From positions 1 to 64,000 of the forward strand of contig JAFXCR010000030.1 in assembly GCA_017516465.1 (NCBI GenBank): a DNA stretch of 64,000 bases, read 5' to 3'. Below the pieces are notes generated by a model. The model saw only the letters and a list, made by a program, of their open reading frames with translations. It did no database searches and was not told the origin of the DNA. This document shows, in pieces, positions 50,633-59,328 of the stretch. Within the stretch, counting starts at the first letter, position 1; every line of letters begins with the position of its first letter. The position numbers were made by a program, and so were the translations under genes. Origin of the DNA: Ruminococcus sp. (GTDB lineage: Bacteria; Bacillota; Clostridia; Oscillospirales; Ruminococcaceae).

Positions 50633-51979
50633 TCACTTTAATTTTCTGACAAGGCTCTTGAACACATCGCCTCGTTCTTCAAAATTCTTGAAAATTCCAT
50701 AGCTTGCAGCAGCCGGAGACAGCACACAGCTCTTTCCCTCCGTAGTAATTTTCGCCGCAAGATCTACTGCATCCTCAAGGTGTTCAGCATAATGAACACG
50801 CTCAGACTCTTTGACATCTGCCGCCTGAAGCATATCAAAAACACGCTTTCCAGAAGTCTCCATGCAGATCACGTTTACATCCGCAGTACTGAGAAATTTC
50901 ACAAGCGAGGTGTAGTCAATTCCTCTGTCCATGCCGCCGATAAGAATGGTTCCGGCGTCAGGAACGCTTTTTACCGCTTCGATAGCCGTTGCACAGGCAG
51001 TTGAAATGGAATCATCATACCAGCGGATTCCCTTGAACGTACCCACAAATTCAAGTCGGTGAGCAAGAGGATCGAAAGTACAGAGAGCACTTTCAAATTC
51101 CTCCGAACTTATAAAAGGAGATGTCATGAAATATGCTGCTGCAATATTGAAGTGATTGTGGATTCCGAGAAGCTTTATCCTGTCAACAGGAATTTTATAG
51201 CTTTCGCCGCTGAATTTGAGTTCAGCAACACCATCGCTTACATAAATATCGGACTCAGGATTCTTATCAGAAATACTGAAAACAAGACCGTCATCATCCT
51301 TGGGTGCAATATCACTGTTTATCAGCAGACAATCATCCTCATCCTGATAAAGATAAATGTTTTTCTTTGCATTGTAATAGCGTTCCATTGTTCCGTAATG
51401 GTCAAGGTGCTCCTCGTAGAGATTGAGGAATACCGCCGCTGACGGAGAAACCGTCATATATTCAAGCTGATGACATGAAAGCTCGCAGACAACGATAGTT
51501 TCATCTGTCATTTCCTCTGCGATATTGAATACGGGAATTCCGATATTTCCGGCAATTATGCACTTCTTGCCGGACTCTTTAAGGATATGGTAAATCAGTG
51601 ATGTAACTGTACTTTTTCCCTTAGTTCCGGTAATACCGATTATCTGCTCACGGTAAACCTCAAAAAACACCTGTGTTTCGGATGTTATGGTACACTCAAG
51701 ATCGTCAGGCTGCTTTTCGAGTACGATTCCCGGACTTTTGAAAACAAGGTCAAATTCGCTGAGAGATTTCTGATAATCGGCTCCGCAGATCATTTTCACA
51801 TCGCCAGATATCCCATTTGCAGCCGGATCAATTTCGTTGAGATCAGCAATCGCAACAAAAGCCGGTTTGCAGTATTTATTGATGATTTCAAATGTTGCTC
51901 TGCCCTCTCTGCCGAATCCGAGAATACAGACAGATTTATTTTCAATGAGATTTTTTATGTGATTTACAAATCTTTTCAA
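50633..51979 (-). CDS. murD: UDP-N-acetylmuramoyl-L-alanine--glutamate ligase (MurD, probably L-Glu-adding MurD2 type)
   Basis: A 448-residue Mur ligase of cytoplasmic peptidoglycan synthesis. N-terminal Rossmann site CILGFGREGRATFE, ATP loop GTKGKSTVTSL at 118-127, VCELSCHQLEYM, LNLYEEHLDHYG and the C-terminal DDSISTACATAIEAVKS with GGMDRGIDY are all MurD hallmarks. It starts with TTG 51979, overlapping the TGA of the MurL-like gene and eight bases after GGAG, so translation of the two is coupled. Pairing with MurL is known for MurD2 enzymes, which add L-glutamate rather than D-glutamate to UDP-MurNAc-L-Ala. The specificity here is inferred from the neighbour, not from residues. Confidence 0.88.
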   Translation of the reverse strand: MKRFVNHIKNLIENKSVCILGFGREGRATFEIINKYCKPAFVAIADLNEIDPAANGISGDVKMICGADYQKSLSEFDLVFKSPGIVLEKQPDDLECTITSETQVFFEVYREQIIGITGTKGKSTVTSLIYHILKESGKKCIIAGNIGIPVFNIAEEMTDETIVVCELSCHQLEYMTVSPSAAVFLNLYEEHLDHYGTMERYYNAKKNIYLYQDEDDCLLINSDIAPKDDDGLVFSISDKNPESDIYVSDGVAELKFSGESYKIPVDRIKLLGIHNHFNIAAAYFMTSPFISSEEFESALCTFDPLAHRLEFVGTFKGIRWYDDSISTACATAIEAVKSVPDAGTILIGGMDRGIDYTSLVKFLSTADVNVICMETSGKRVFDMLQAADVKESERVHYAEHLEDAVDLAAKITTEGKSCVLSPAAASYGIFKNFEERGDVFKSLVRKLK

Positions 51980-53358
51980 AGGAGATTCTCCATTTCTTTC
52001 TTTAAAATTGTTTTGAATTCATCCGTCAGAAGATTCTGCTCATTGAAGTAACAGCAGAATTCCTTTCTGAGAGATTCAAGATTTTCCGGATGATAAAGTC
52101 CACGCTTCACATACTCCCCAAAGAGCAGCGGAAGCTCCACGCCCTGTGACTCAAGCTTCTTAATAGCAAGCGATACAGAAAGATTTACTTCACTGACGCT
52201 GCCCACGCACTCGAAAGGCTTGTGCCCAGATTCACCTATAAGCTCAATGAAATATTCCATCATTACCGGATCATTCAGCATATCTCTGCCAAAAATTTCT
52301 TTCAGCTCGTCAAGGCTGAGAAACGGTGAAAGTATCAGGCTGACAAAAAGGCACTTCGGACATTCCCCGCACCATATATCGGGCGAAACTTTACTTCCGA
52401 GATTACAGCTTCTGAATACGGGCAGATATTTTCTGTGTGAAACGAACATTCCGGCGATCTGGAATTCCGTCAGCGGACGCAGAAAGCTGAAATAGCTTAT
52501 TCCGGTGCCGAGATATTTTTCCTCATACTCATGGAAGTCATGTTCAAACTCATAGCTCTTTGAATACTGATGATTAACGCTGCTGTCTGCAACGGTACTT
52601 TCATTTGCACTTGCTTCATTCGACAGGACAATATATTTCAAGCCATACAGATATGCTGTAATTTCTGCTGAAAACGCAACAATCGACGAAAACGGAGTAT
52701 GACCGTTAAGATATCCCTTGTTGTTGAGTTCTATAAGACTGCGGTCGAACTTCCGCTGTGCCGTTATAAGAGTATCCTCCGGCAAACCAGCCGCCTCCAC
52801 TGTTACACTTATGGAACATCTTTTATTGATAGCGTAACAGCGGCAATCCATCCCGGAATTTTTCAAAGTCTCCAGCGTAAGAGCAGAATCCTTTCCGCCG
52901 CCTATCGGGATAAGGCAGCCGTTAAGTTCACGGTCTGCACACGAACCGGTATTTACTTCTTTTCCGGTACAGGTAATGTTTACAAGCTCCTCCTGAGTGG
53001 TTTCAATTCCGTTTATAAAAAGAAATTCTCCCAATCCGAGGAACCATAATTTTTCCCACCACTTCTTCTGTTCTTCGGTCAGAAATCCACATTCAATTCT
53101 GAATTCCGGCGAGCAAACTGCTTTCCAGTAGCTCACGGCTTCTGCCATTCCCATATTGAAAACAAGATTTTCAAATACTCTGTCTCCGGAAACGGTCAGT
53201 CCGGCAGGTTTCGGAAAGCTCCAGCCGGGACTGAACTGTGCAAGCTCCGGAATTTCAAAGGAAAATTCAATATCAATCGTTTCATCGTTTTCCTTTATAT
53301 TATATGATTTAAAAACAAAAACAGGATTTTCGTTTCTGAATATCTCAAATTTATTCAT
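51976..53358 (-). CDS. murL: Probable UDP-N-acetyl-muramoyl-L-alanyl-L-glutamate epimerase (MurL-like)
   Basis: A 460-residue protein with a PP-loop-like motif CLIPIGGGKDSALTLE (GGGKDS at 153-158), a second conserved block YIVLSNEASANESTV and a Cys cluster WCGECPKCLFV. These match my memory of the MurL family, which uses ATP to turn the L-Glu of UDP-MurNAc-L-Ala-L-Glu into D-Glu. The four-base overlap with a MurD gene strongly supports that role. The upstream DtxR-type gene ends 18 nt before it. MurL was first described in Xanthomonas, and its presence in a ruminococcus would give a route to D-Glu that bypasses glutamate racemase. Identity should be confirmed by a profile search. Confidence 0.75.
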   Translation of the reverse strand: MNKFEIFRNENPVFVFKSYNIKENDETIDIEFSFEIPELAQFSPGWSFPKPAGLTVSGDRVFENLVFNMGMAEAVSYWKAVCSPEFRIECGFLTEEQKKWWEKLWFLGLGEFLFINGIETTQEELVNITCTGKEVNTGSCADRELNGCLIPIGGGKDSALTLETLKNSGMDCRCYAINKRCSISVTVEAAGLPEDTLITAQRKFDRSLIELNNKGYLNGHTPFSSIVAFSAEITAYLYGLKYIVLSNEASANESTVADSSVNHQYSKSYEFEHDFHEYEEKYLGTGISYFSFLRPLTEFQIAGMFVSHRKYLPVFRSCNLGSKVSPDIWCGECPKCLFVSLILSPFLSLDELKEIFGRDMLNDPVMMEYFIELIGESGHKPFECVGSVSEVNLSVSLAIKKLESQGVELPLLFGEYVKRGLYHPENLESLRKEFCCYFNEQNLLTDEFKTILKKEMENLL

Positions 53359-53376
53359 ATTACGCTTACCCTCCGG

Positions 53377-53766
53377 TTATTTTTTTACAGATTGTTCTTC
53401 CGCAAGCTTTCTGCAATGCTTTCTGAGACACTCAAAGGTTTCATCCGAAATATCATGCTCAATCTTGCAGGCATCTTCCGCTGCTGTATCACGTCCAACT
53501 CCGAGAAGCATGAAAAATTCCGAAATAACAGTATGGCGGTCATAAACGTGTTCAGCGACACCTCTGCCTTTTTCCGTAAGAGTAATGTGGTTGTTCTCAT
53601 CAACCAGAACAAGACCGTCATCCTTCATCTTTTTCAGTACGATAGATACGGTGGGACGTGAATATCCCAGATATGAGCATATATCAATAGCATGAACATC
53701 GGGCTGCTGCTTTGACAGGATCAGTATAGTTTCGAGATAATTTTCAACTGCTTCTGTAATAGCCAT
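53377..53766 (-). CDS. DtxR/MntR-family metal-dependent transcriptional regulator
   Basis: A 129-residue regulator with the family pattern: winged helix ITEAVENYLETILILSKQQP, VHAIDICSYLGYSRPTVSIVLKKMKDDGLV, and the dimerisation/metal part beginning LTEKGRGVAEHVYDRHTVISEFF with EDACKIEHDISDETF. His and Glu/Asp/Cys residues suited to manganese or iron sites are present (HTVISEFF, ACKIEHDIS). It lacks an SH3 domain, as MntR does. ATG 53766 follows AAAGGAGAA. It sits 18 nt upstream of the MurL-like gene on the same strand, so metal status may influence cell-wall genes; this linkage is inference. Confidence 0.9.
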   Translation of the reverse strand: MAITEAVENYLETILILSKQQPDVHAIDICSYLGYSRPTVSIVLKKMKDDGLVLVDENNHITLTEKGRGVAEHVYDRHTVISEFFMLLGVGRDTAAEDACKIEHDISDETFECLRKHCRKLAEEQSVKK

Positions 53767-53914
53767 TTGCGATTCTCCTTTTTGGAATAGTTGCCTTTAT
53801 ATTATATCATATTCTGATAAAAATTACAACACTTTTTGCCATTCATTAAGCAAAATAATGTATGTGTAGAATTTTTGTAAGCAAATATATTTTATAAGTT
53901 TATTTCCTGTGTAT

Positions 53915-53975
53915 GGGCGGATGCCCACATCCGCCCGTAATGAATGTAATTTGTCAGCGGTGCGATGTGGGCATC
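53915..53975. repeat. Palindromic REP-like element
   Basis: GGGCGGATG (53915-53923) and CATCCGCCC (53928-53936) form one hairpin, and GATGCCCACATC (53920-53931) matches GATGTGGGCATC (53964-53975) as an inverted repeat. The base composition is far from the AT-rich surroundings. The rest of the 53767-54086 interval shows only AT-rich spacer. Confidence 0.65.
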
Positions 53976-54086
53976 GAACCCTACATCACCTATATTTCTT
54001 ACATATGCCAAAATAATAAAACTATTGATTATTATTATAAAACGTGGTATAATTTTAAAAGAAAATATTTTTCGGAGGAAGCATTT

Positions 54087-54680
54087 ATGACAGCAAAAGA
54101 AGAATTTATCTCTATATATAACGAAAATATCAAGCGTGAAGGTGCTGATAAGCTTCTTGAATATCTTAAAAAAAGCGATTTCTTCACCGCACCGAGCAGT
54201 ACACGCTATCACGGCTCCTACGAAGGCGGACTCGTTGAACACAGCGTAAATGTATATCACTGTCTCAAGGACTATCTTTCACGTCCGAGAGTAAGGGAAA
54301 AATATGGAATGGAGTATTCCGACGAAACAATCGCCATAGTCGCACTGCTCCACGATCTCTGCAAAATAAACTTCTATACTGTCGAATACAGAAACCGTAA
54401 AAATGACGATGGCGTATGGGAAAAGTATCCATGCTATACAATAAATGACACTCTCCCTTACGGTCATGGCGAAAAATCCGTATACATAATCTCCGGTTTC
54501 TTCTATGGAGACAGCCGTCTTTCCCGTGAGGAAGCTTTCGCTATCCGATATCACATGGGATTTTCCGGCACTGAAGACAAAAACATAATCGGTAAGGCTC
54601 TTGAAATGTATCCGCTTGCATTCGCTCTCAGCGTTGCAGATATGGAAGCCTCATATTTCCTTGAAGGCAGCACAAAATAA
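54087..54680 (+). CDS. HD-domain hydrolase
   Basis: A 197-residue protein. The HD metal site is visible as LVEHSVNVYHCLKDYL and ALLHDLCKINFY, with GHGEKSVYIISGF (His 130s) and a later FAIRYHMGF, giving the His/HD/His/Asp pattern of HD phosphohydrolases. The form is that of small clostridial HD proteins whose substrate is not known to me. ATG 54087 follows GGAGGAAGC. The gene runs 23 nt ahead of a GH13 gene on the same strand, which hints at co-transcription. Confidence 0.85.
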   Translation: MTAKEEFISIYNENIKREGADKLLEYLKKSDFFTAPSSTRYHGSYEGGLVEHSVNVYHCLKDYLSRPRVREKYGMEYSDETIAIVALLHDLCKINFYTVEYRNRKNDDGVWEKYPCYTINDTLPYGHGEKSVYIISGFFYGDSRLSREEAFAIRYHMGFSGTEDKNIIGKALEMYPLAFALSVADMEASYFLEGSTK

Positions 54681-54703
54681 CCACTATAAGGAGTAACAAC
54701 TAT

Positions 54704-56296
54704 ATGAACTGGTATGAAAACGCAATAATTTATCACATCTATCCTCTTGGATTCTGCGGAGCACCGAGATTCAATGACGGCGGTGAAATCGTATACCGCC
54801 TTGACAAGGTACTCGACTGGATTCCTCATCTCAAGGAAATGAACGTTGACGCTGTTTATTTCGGACCTGTATTTGAATCTGTCGAGCACGGCTACGATAC
54901 CATAGACTACAAAAAAATCGACAGACGTCTTGGCGATAACGATTCCTTCCGCAATATCTGCAACAAGCTTCATGAAAACGGAATCAGAGTTATTCTGGAC
55001 GGAGTATTCAACCATGTCGGAAGAAAATTTCCGCAGTTCGTTGATATTCAGGAAAAAGGTCAGAGCAGCGGTTACTGCGACTGGTTCCAGAACCTCAATT
55101 TCGGTGGTTCTTCCCCTTGCGGAGATCCCTTCTGGTACGAGGGCTGGAATGGTCACTACAATCTTGTGAAGCTCAATCTGCGAAACGTAGGCGTATGCGA
55201 TCACCTTATCGACGCTGTAAACTACTGGATTGAAGAATTTAAAATCGATGGTATCCGCTTTGACGCCGCTGACTGCATCGACTTTGACTTCTTCAGAAGA
55301 ATAAGAAGCTTCTGCAAGGGAAAGCGTCCTGATTTCTGGCTTATGGGCGAGATAATTCACGGCGACTACAACCGCTGGGCAAATCCAGAAATGCTTGACA
55401 GCGTTACGAACTACGAATGCTACAAGGGACTTTACTCCTCGCACAACGACAAGAACTACTTTGAAATAGACTACTCCATAAATCGTCAGTCCGGAGCAAA
55501 CGGCGGTATTTACAGAGACATCAGCCTCTATAATTTCGTTGACAACCACGATGTCAACCGTCTTGCAAGTACTGTAAACAATCAGGCATATCTGCCGCTT
55601 ATATATACACTTATGTACGCAATGCCAGGTATTCCGTCTATCTACTACGGCAGTGAGTACGGCGTTCAGGGACGCAAGGAAAACAATTCCGACAGCAATC
55701 TCCGCCCTTGTCTCCACCTTCAGGATATGAACAGCGAAAATACTTCCCTGTACAATCACATTGTAAAGCTCGGAAGAATCTATCGTGCATATCCGGCTCT
55801 TCGTACCGGTGTTTACGAAAGAATAATGATTACGAATCAGCAGCTTCTTTTCAAGAAAACTCAGGGCGATCAGACTATCTATATTGCTCTCAATCTCGCT
55901 GATTACGAGTTTGACCTCAATTTCGGAACACATCTTCCTGCATTGGTTGATGTCATCGGTGCAAAGCAGATACAGGTAAACAACGGCGGAGCTTATATAA
56001 AAATGCCGCCGTATTCCTCAATGATTATAGTTTCAGACGATATCGTCAACAATCAGCCTGTGGAAATTTCAGCCGTTTCCGTTCAGGAGGACAATGAGAC
56101 AGAAATCGTTGAAGGAGCAAAATACCGTCACTTCAAGGGCGGTGAATATCAGCTTATAGCCGTTGCACGTCACAGTGAAAACAATGAGGAACTCATCATC
56201 TATAAATCACTCTCTGACGGTCAGGTATGGGCAAGACCTAAGTCAATGTTTGTCGGAAAATCTGGTGATGTACGCAGATTCACAAAAATTGACTGA
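54704..56296 (+). CDS. GH13-family alpha-amylase-like enzyme with C-terminal DUF1653 domain
   Basis: A 530-residue protein without signal peptide, so cytoplasmic. The GH13 barrel shows DAVYFGPVFES, DGVFNHVG, GIRFDAAD with nucleophile Asp187, LMGEIIHGD with acid/base Glu216 and FVDNHDV with Asp283. This fits neopullulanase or maltogenic-amylase-like intracellular enzymes. From about residue 465 the chain continues as DUF1653: GAKYRHFKGGEYQLIAVARH, then IIYKSLSDGQVWARPKSMF. DUF1653 usually occurs alone as a short protein or next to other genes. The fusion is unusual and may bind a ligand or oligomer partner. ATG 54704 follows AAGGAGTAAC and the gene is co-directional with the HD gene. Confidence 0.9.
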   Translation: MNWYENAIIYHIYPLGFCGAPRFNDGGEIVYRLDKVLDWIPHLKEMNVDAVYFGPVFESVEHGYDTIDYKKIDRRLGDNDSFRNICNKLHENGIRVILDGVFNHVGRKFPQFVDIQEKGQSSGYCDWFQNLNFGGSSPCGDPFWYEGWNGHYNLVKLNLRNVGVCDHLIDAVNYWIEEFKIDGIRFDAADCIDFDFFRRIRSFCKGKRPDFWLMGEIIHGDYNRWANPEMLDSVTNYECYKGLYSSHNDKNYFEIDYSINRQSGANGGIYRDISLYNFVDNHDVNRLASTVNNQAYLPLIYTLMYAMPGIPSIYYGSEYGVQGRKENNSDSNLRPCLHLQDMNSENTSLYNHIVKLGRIYRAYPALRTGVYERIMITNQQLLFKKTQGDQTIYIALNLADYEFDLNFGTHLPALVDVIGAKQIQVNNGGAYIKMPPYSSMIIVSDDIVNNQPVEISAVSVQEDNETEIVEGAKYRHFKGGEYQLIAVARHSENNEELIIYKSLSDGQVWARPKSMFVGKSGDVRRFTKID

Positions 56297-56449
56297 GAAC
56301 TGAATATTCTGTCCGATACTGCTCATACTAAAGTCATGGAAGAAAAAATAATAATCTTCCTACGCATCCCCTTTTTGTAAAGCTGCCTGTTATCCGCACG
56401 ACTGCCAGACTTTACGGGTGAAGCGGCTGTGCGGAGAAAGGTCTTTATT

Positions 56450-56587
56450 ATGGGCAAGAACAAAAATAATTACAGCAACAAGAATAACTCAGACTCTCAG
56501 AACAAGAACTCTGATAACAGGGTTTCTGATAAGAACTCCAACAGCAATTATCAGGACAGAAATTCAGATAATAATTCCAGCAACTGA
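56450..56587 (+). CDS. Small Asn/Ser-rich protein
   Basis: A 45-residue protein: MGKNKNNYSNKNNSDSQ, continuing with DNRVSDKN blocks and ending NNSSN. It is dominated by Asn, Ser, Lys and Asp and has no hydrophobic segment. ATG 56450 has a GGAGAAAGG site and a strong terminator follows its stop. Such tiny Asn-rich proteins recur in clostridia, some linked to spores, but no function is evident here. It might instead be a leader peptide or structured RNA locus; the ribosome site argues for translation. Confidence 0.6.
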   Translation: MGKNKNNYSNKNNSDSQNKNSDNRVSDKNSNSNYQDRNSDNNSSN

Positions 56588-56593
56588 TAGCGA

Positions 56594-56622
56594 AAGCCGC
56601 ACCAGAAAGGTGCGGCTTTTAT
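56594..56622 (+). terminator. Terminator of the small Asn-rich gene
   Basis: AAGCCGCACC (56594-56603) pairs with GGTGCGGCTT (56609-56618), then TTATT. Confidence 0.88.
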
Positions 56623-56633
56623 TGTAAATATGC

Positions 56634-56658
56634 AAAAAAGAGCCGCATAAAGCAGCTC
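56634..56658 (-). terminator. Terminator of the ispH-rpsA operon
   Basis: On the minus strand GAGCTGC (56658-56652) pairs with GCGGCTC (56646-56640), followed by TTTTTTG. Confidence 0.85.
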
Positions 56659-56669
56659 TTTTATTATAA

Positions 56670-58694
56670 TTATTCAGCGTCTTCTTCAACAGCTGTTTCT
56701 TCTGCAATTACTTCCTCAGCAACTGCTTCTTCTTCAACAGCATCCTCATCAGCAGCTTCTTCTGCATCCTCGATAAGAGCACGCATAGAGATGCTTATTC
56801 TATGAGAATCTGCGTCAATGTCGATAATCTTTACGTCAACTTCTTCGCCTACTGTAAGGAGGTCCTTAACATTTTCAACCTTCTTGTCAGCAATCTGAGA
56901 GATGTGGATAAGACCATCAATGCCGTCAATAATCTTAGCAAATGCACCGAAACTTGTGATAGAAACGATTGTTGCCTTAACAACATCACCTACATTGTAG
57001 TTAGCATTGAAGATTTCCCATGGATTATCCTCAGCCTTCTTGAAGCCGAGAGAAATTCTGTTGTCCTCACGGCTGAGATCCTTGATGTATACTTCAAGAG
57101 TATCACCAACAGCAACAACCTCGCTGGGGTGCTTGATTCTCTTCCATGAAAGCTCAGAAATGTGAACCATTCCGTCAATTCCACCGAGATCAACAAATGC
57201 ACCGAAGCTTGTGAGAGACTTTACCTTGCCCACATAAACATCGCCAACGTTTGCAGCATCCCAGAACTTAGCCTGAGCTTCTGCCTTCTTAGCGTTCTGA
57301 ACAGCCTTAATAGAGCCTACTGCTCTCTTCTTGCCCTCAGTCACTTCAATGATTGTGAATTCTACCTTCTTCTTAAGAAGCTCGTCCAGCTCTGCTCCTC
57401 TGGGGAGACCTGTCTGTGAAGCGGGGATAAAGATTCTTACGCCAAGGTAGTTAAGAGTAACGCCCTTGTTTACGATGTGCTGAACAACGCCTTCAAGAAC
57501 AGTACCTTCCTGCTGAGCCTTTACAACAACGTCGTAGCCAGCCTGCTCGTCAACCTTTCTTTTGGAAAGCTGAGCTGTGCCTTCTGCATCGTTAACCTTG
57601 ATAACGATGAGTTCGATCTCATCGCCAACCTTAGCGATATCTTCGGGCTTCTTTGAAGGATCATCTGTAAGATCTTCAAGCTTTACATAACCTGTATGCT
57701 TTGTTCCGAGATCAACTGTAATTTCTGCGTTATCAACGCTTACAACAGTTCCCTTAACCTTCTCTCCTGTATGTATTTTTTTGAATGACTGATCGAGTGC
57801 CTCTGCAAAATCGATTTCTTCATCCTGAGCAGCTGTAATAATTCCGTTTTCTGCCATAGTGGTTTGTACCTCCTTAATTATATAAGCAGGGGTAGATGCC
57901 CCCGCAGTAATGCCGATTTTTTCAGCAACGGGAATCTTCAATGACCGAAGCTCGTCCGAATTTTCAATATGATACGTTTTACAGTAACGACTGCACACTT
58001 CATACAGCTTTACTGTATTTGAGCTGTGTCTGCCGCCAACTACCAGCATGATATCCGAAGCTTTTGCAAGCTCAGCCGCATCAGACTGTCTTGTATCGGT
58101 AGCATTACATATCGTATCGGAAATTTCAATATCCGGATCGTCTTTCGGGATCACGTTTAAACAATCATCCCATACTACTATATTATACGTTGTTTGTGCC
58201 ACAATTGCAAGCTTTTTTTTAAGATTTTTGAATTTTTTTTCAAAAAAGTCTTTTAGCTCAAAATCATCCTTAAAAACAAGGCAATTTTCGTCACAATGCC
58301 CAACAATCCCCTGAACCTCAGGATGTGAGGCATCGCCTGCAATAAGAACATAGTATCCCTGTTTTGTCTTTTCAGCGGCTATTTTGTGTATTCTCGACAC
58401 GAAAGGACACGTTGCGTCAAGCATTCTGTTTCCTTTTGCAGCAATCTTCTCGTATATTTCTCTGCCGACTCCGTGAGATCTTATTACTACTGTTTCATCA
58501 TCTTCAAGCTCGTCCACAGAATCTATAATTCTTGCCCCTTTCGCCTTCATATCATTCACTACGTCCTGATTGTGAATAATCGGTCCGAGAGTTGCTACTT
58601 TTGTATTCTTTTCAAGCTCGCTGTATACCATTTTTACAGCTCTGTCAACTCCGAAGCAGAATCCGGCTGACTCTGCAACTGTAACCTTACTCAT
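56670..58694 (-). CDS. ispH: IspH (HMBPP reductase) fused to ribosomal protein S1
   Basis: A 674-residue fusion. Residues 1-285 are 4-hydroxy-3-methylbut-2-enyl diphosphate reductase, the last enzyme of the MEP isoprenoid route, with iron-sulfur Cys in AGFCFGVDRA, LDATCPFVSRIH and ICNATDTRQ. From about 310 four S1 RNA-binding domains follow (GEKVKGTVVSVDNAEITVDL; LEGVVQHIVNKGVTL; GDVYVGKVKSLTSFGAFVDL; GDVVKATIVSITSFGAFAKI), then an acidic Glu/Ala tail. This fusion is known in clostridia. The start is ATG 58694 with GGAGG; an upstream extension has no site. It overlaps the end of plsC by 8 nt and closes the operon. Confidence 0.95.
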   Translation of the reverse strand: MSKVTVAESAGFCFGVDRAVKMVYSELEKNTKVATLGPIIHNQDVVNDMKAKGARIIDSVDELEDDETVVIRSHGVGREIYEKIAAKGNRMLDATCPFVSRIHKIAAEKTKQGYYVLIAGDASHPEVQGIVGHCDENCLVFKDDFELKDFFEKKFKNLKKKLAIVAQTTYNIVVWDDCLNVIPKDDPDIEISDTICNATDTRQSDAAELAKASDIMLVVGGRHSSNTVKLYEVCSRYCKTYHIENSDELRSLKIPVAEKIGITAGASTPAYIIKEVQTTMAENGIITAAQDEEIDFAEALDQSFKKIHTGEKVKGTVVSVDNAEITVDLGTKHTGYVKLEDLTDDPSKKPEDIAKVGDEIELIVIKVNDAEGTAQLSKRKVDEQAGYDVVVKAQQEGTVLEGVVQHIVNKGVTLNYLGVRIFIPASQTGLPRGAELDELLKKKVEFTIIEVTEGKKRAVGSIKAVQNAKKAEAQAKFWDAANVGDVYVGKVKSLTSFGAFVDLGGIDGMVHISELSWKRIKHPSEVVAVGDTLEVYIKDLSREDNRISLGFKKAEDNPWEIFNANYNVGDVVKATIVSITSFGAFAKIIDGIDGLIHISQIADKKVENVKDLLTVGEEVDVKIIDIDADSHRISISMRALIEDAEEAADEDAVEEEAVAEEVIAEETAVEEDAE

Positions 58695-59328
58695 TATCTG
58701 ATCCTCCATCAGAAACAGTTTCTGCCTGTACTTCCGGTTCGCCCTCAACGATACGCTTGATATCAGCCATGTAGCGCTTCTTCAGCTTTGAAAGCTGTCG
58801 GGGATTGGGATTTTCGCATATTTCAACGTATTCTGCCGGATCTATCGGCTCGCCGTAAACTACTCTTAATTTTGTACGGAAACGAAGCTTTTCTCCGTAA
58901 ACAATACCTACCGGAATAATCTGACATCCTGATTTTGCCGCAATAAGAGCAGCTCCGCTATGACCTCTGCCAACCTTTCCGTCCTTGGAACGTGTTCCTT
59001 CCGGAAAAATCATAAGACTTCTCTTGTTGTTCAGCTTTTCAACAGCAGTATCTATTACCGCTGTATCGCCTTTTCCTCTTGCCACAGGGAAGGCTCCCAG
59101 TGATTTTATGAGAAATGCAAAAGCCTTGTTTTCAAAAAGTTCCTCTTTAGCCATAAACGAGATTTTTCCACGGGATCCGGCACCTACAAGCGGAGGATCT
59201 GCATAGCTTCGGTGATTGGAAGCATATATCACAGATTTTTTCTTGGGAATGTTCTTTCTGCCTACATATCGCAGACTGTACGCAATGTGCATATAAAGCC
59301 AGACAAGAAATCTGCAGAAATAATACAT
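58687..59328 (-). CDS. plsC: 1-acyl-sn-glycerol-3-phosphate acyltransferase
   Basis: A 213-residue membrane-associated acyltransferase that makes phosphatidic acid from lysophosphatidic acid. The family motifs are ASNHRSYADPPLV (NHxxxxD), GAFPVARGKG and IFPEGTRSKDG. N-terminal hydrophobic residues suit membrane attachment and the length is normal. ATG 59328 overlaps the TGA of cmk (TGATG) with an AGGTGAG site. It lies between cmk and ispH-rpsA in a tight operon. Confidence 0.95.
   Translation of the reverse strand: MYYFCRFLVWLYMHIAYSLRYVGRKNIPKKKSVIYASNHRSYADPPLVGAGSRGKISFMAKEELFENKAFAFLIKSLGAFPVARGKGDTAVIDTAVEKLNNKRSLMIFPEGTRSKDGKVGRGHSGAALIAAKSGCQIIPVGIVYGEKLRFRTKLRVVYGEPIDPAEYVEICENPNPRQLSKLKKRYMADIKRIVEGEPEVQAETVSDGGSDNE

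Noticed and set aside
53960..53990. Sequence resembling a tRNA T-arm (TCGAACCCTACA)
   Set aside because: No acceptor stem, D-arm or anticodon arm can be built around it; it belongs to the palindromic repeat.
54551..55933. Minus-strand open frame of 460 codons
   Set aside because: Antisense to the HD and GH13 genes. Its composition (many Val, Ile and Asp codons) is that expected from the complement of GH13 codons.
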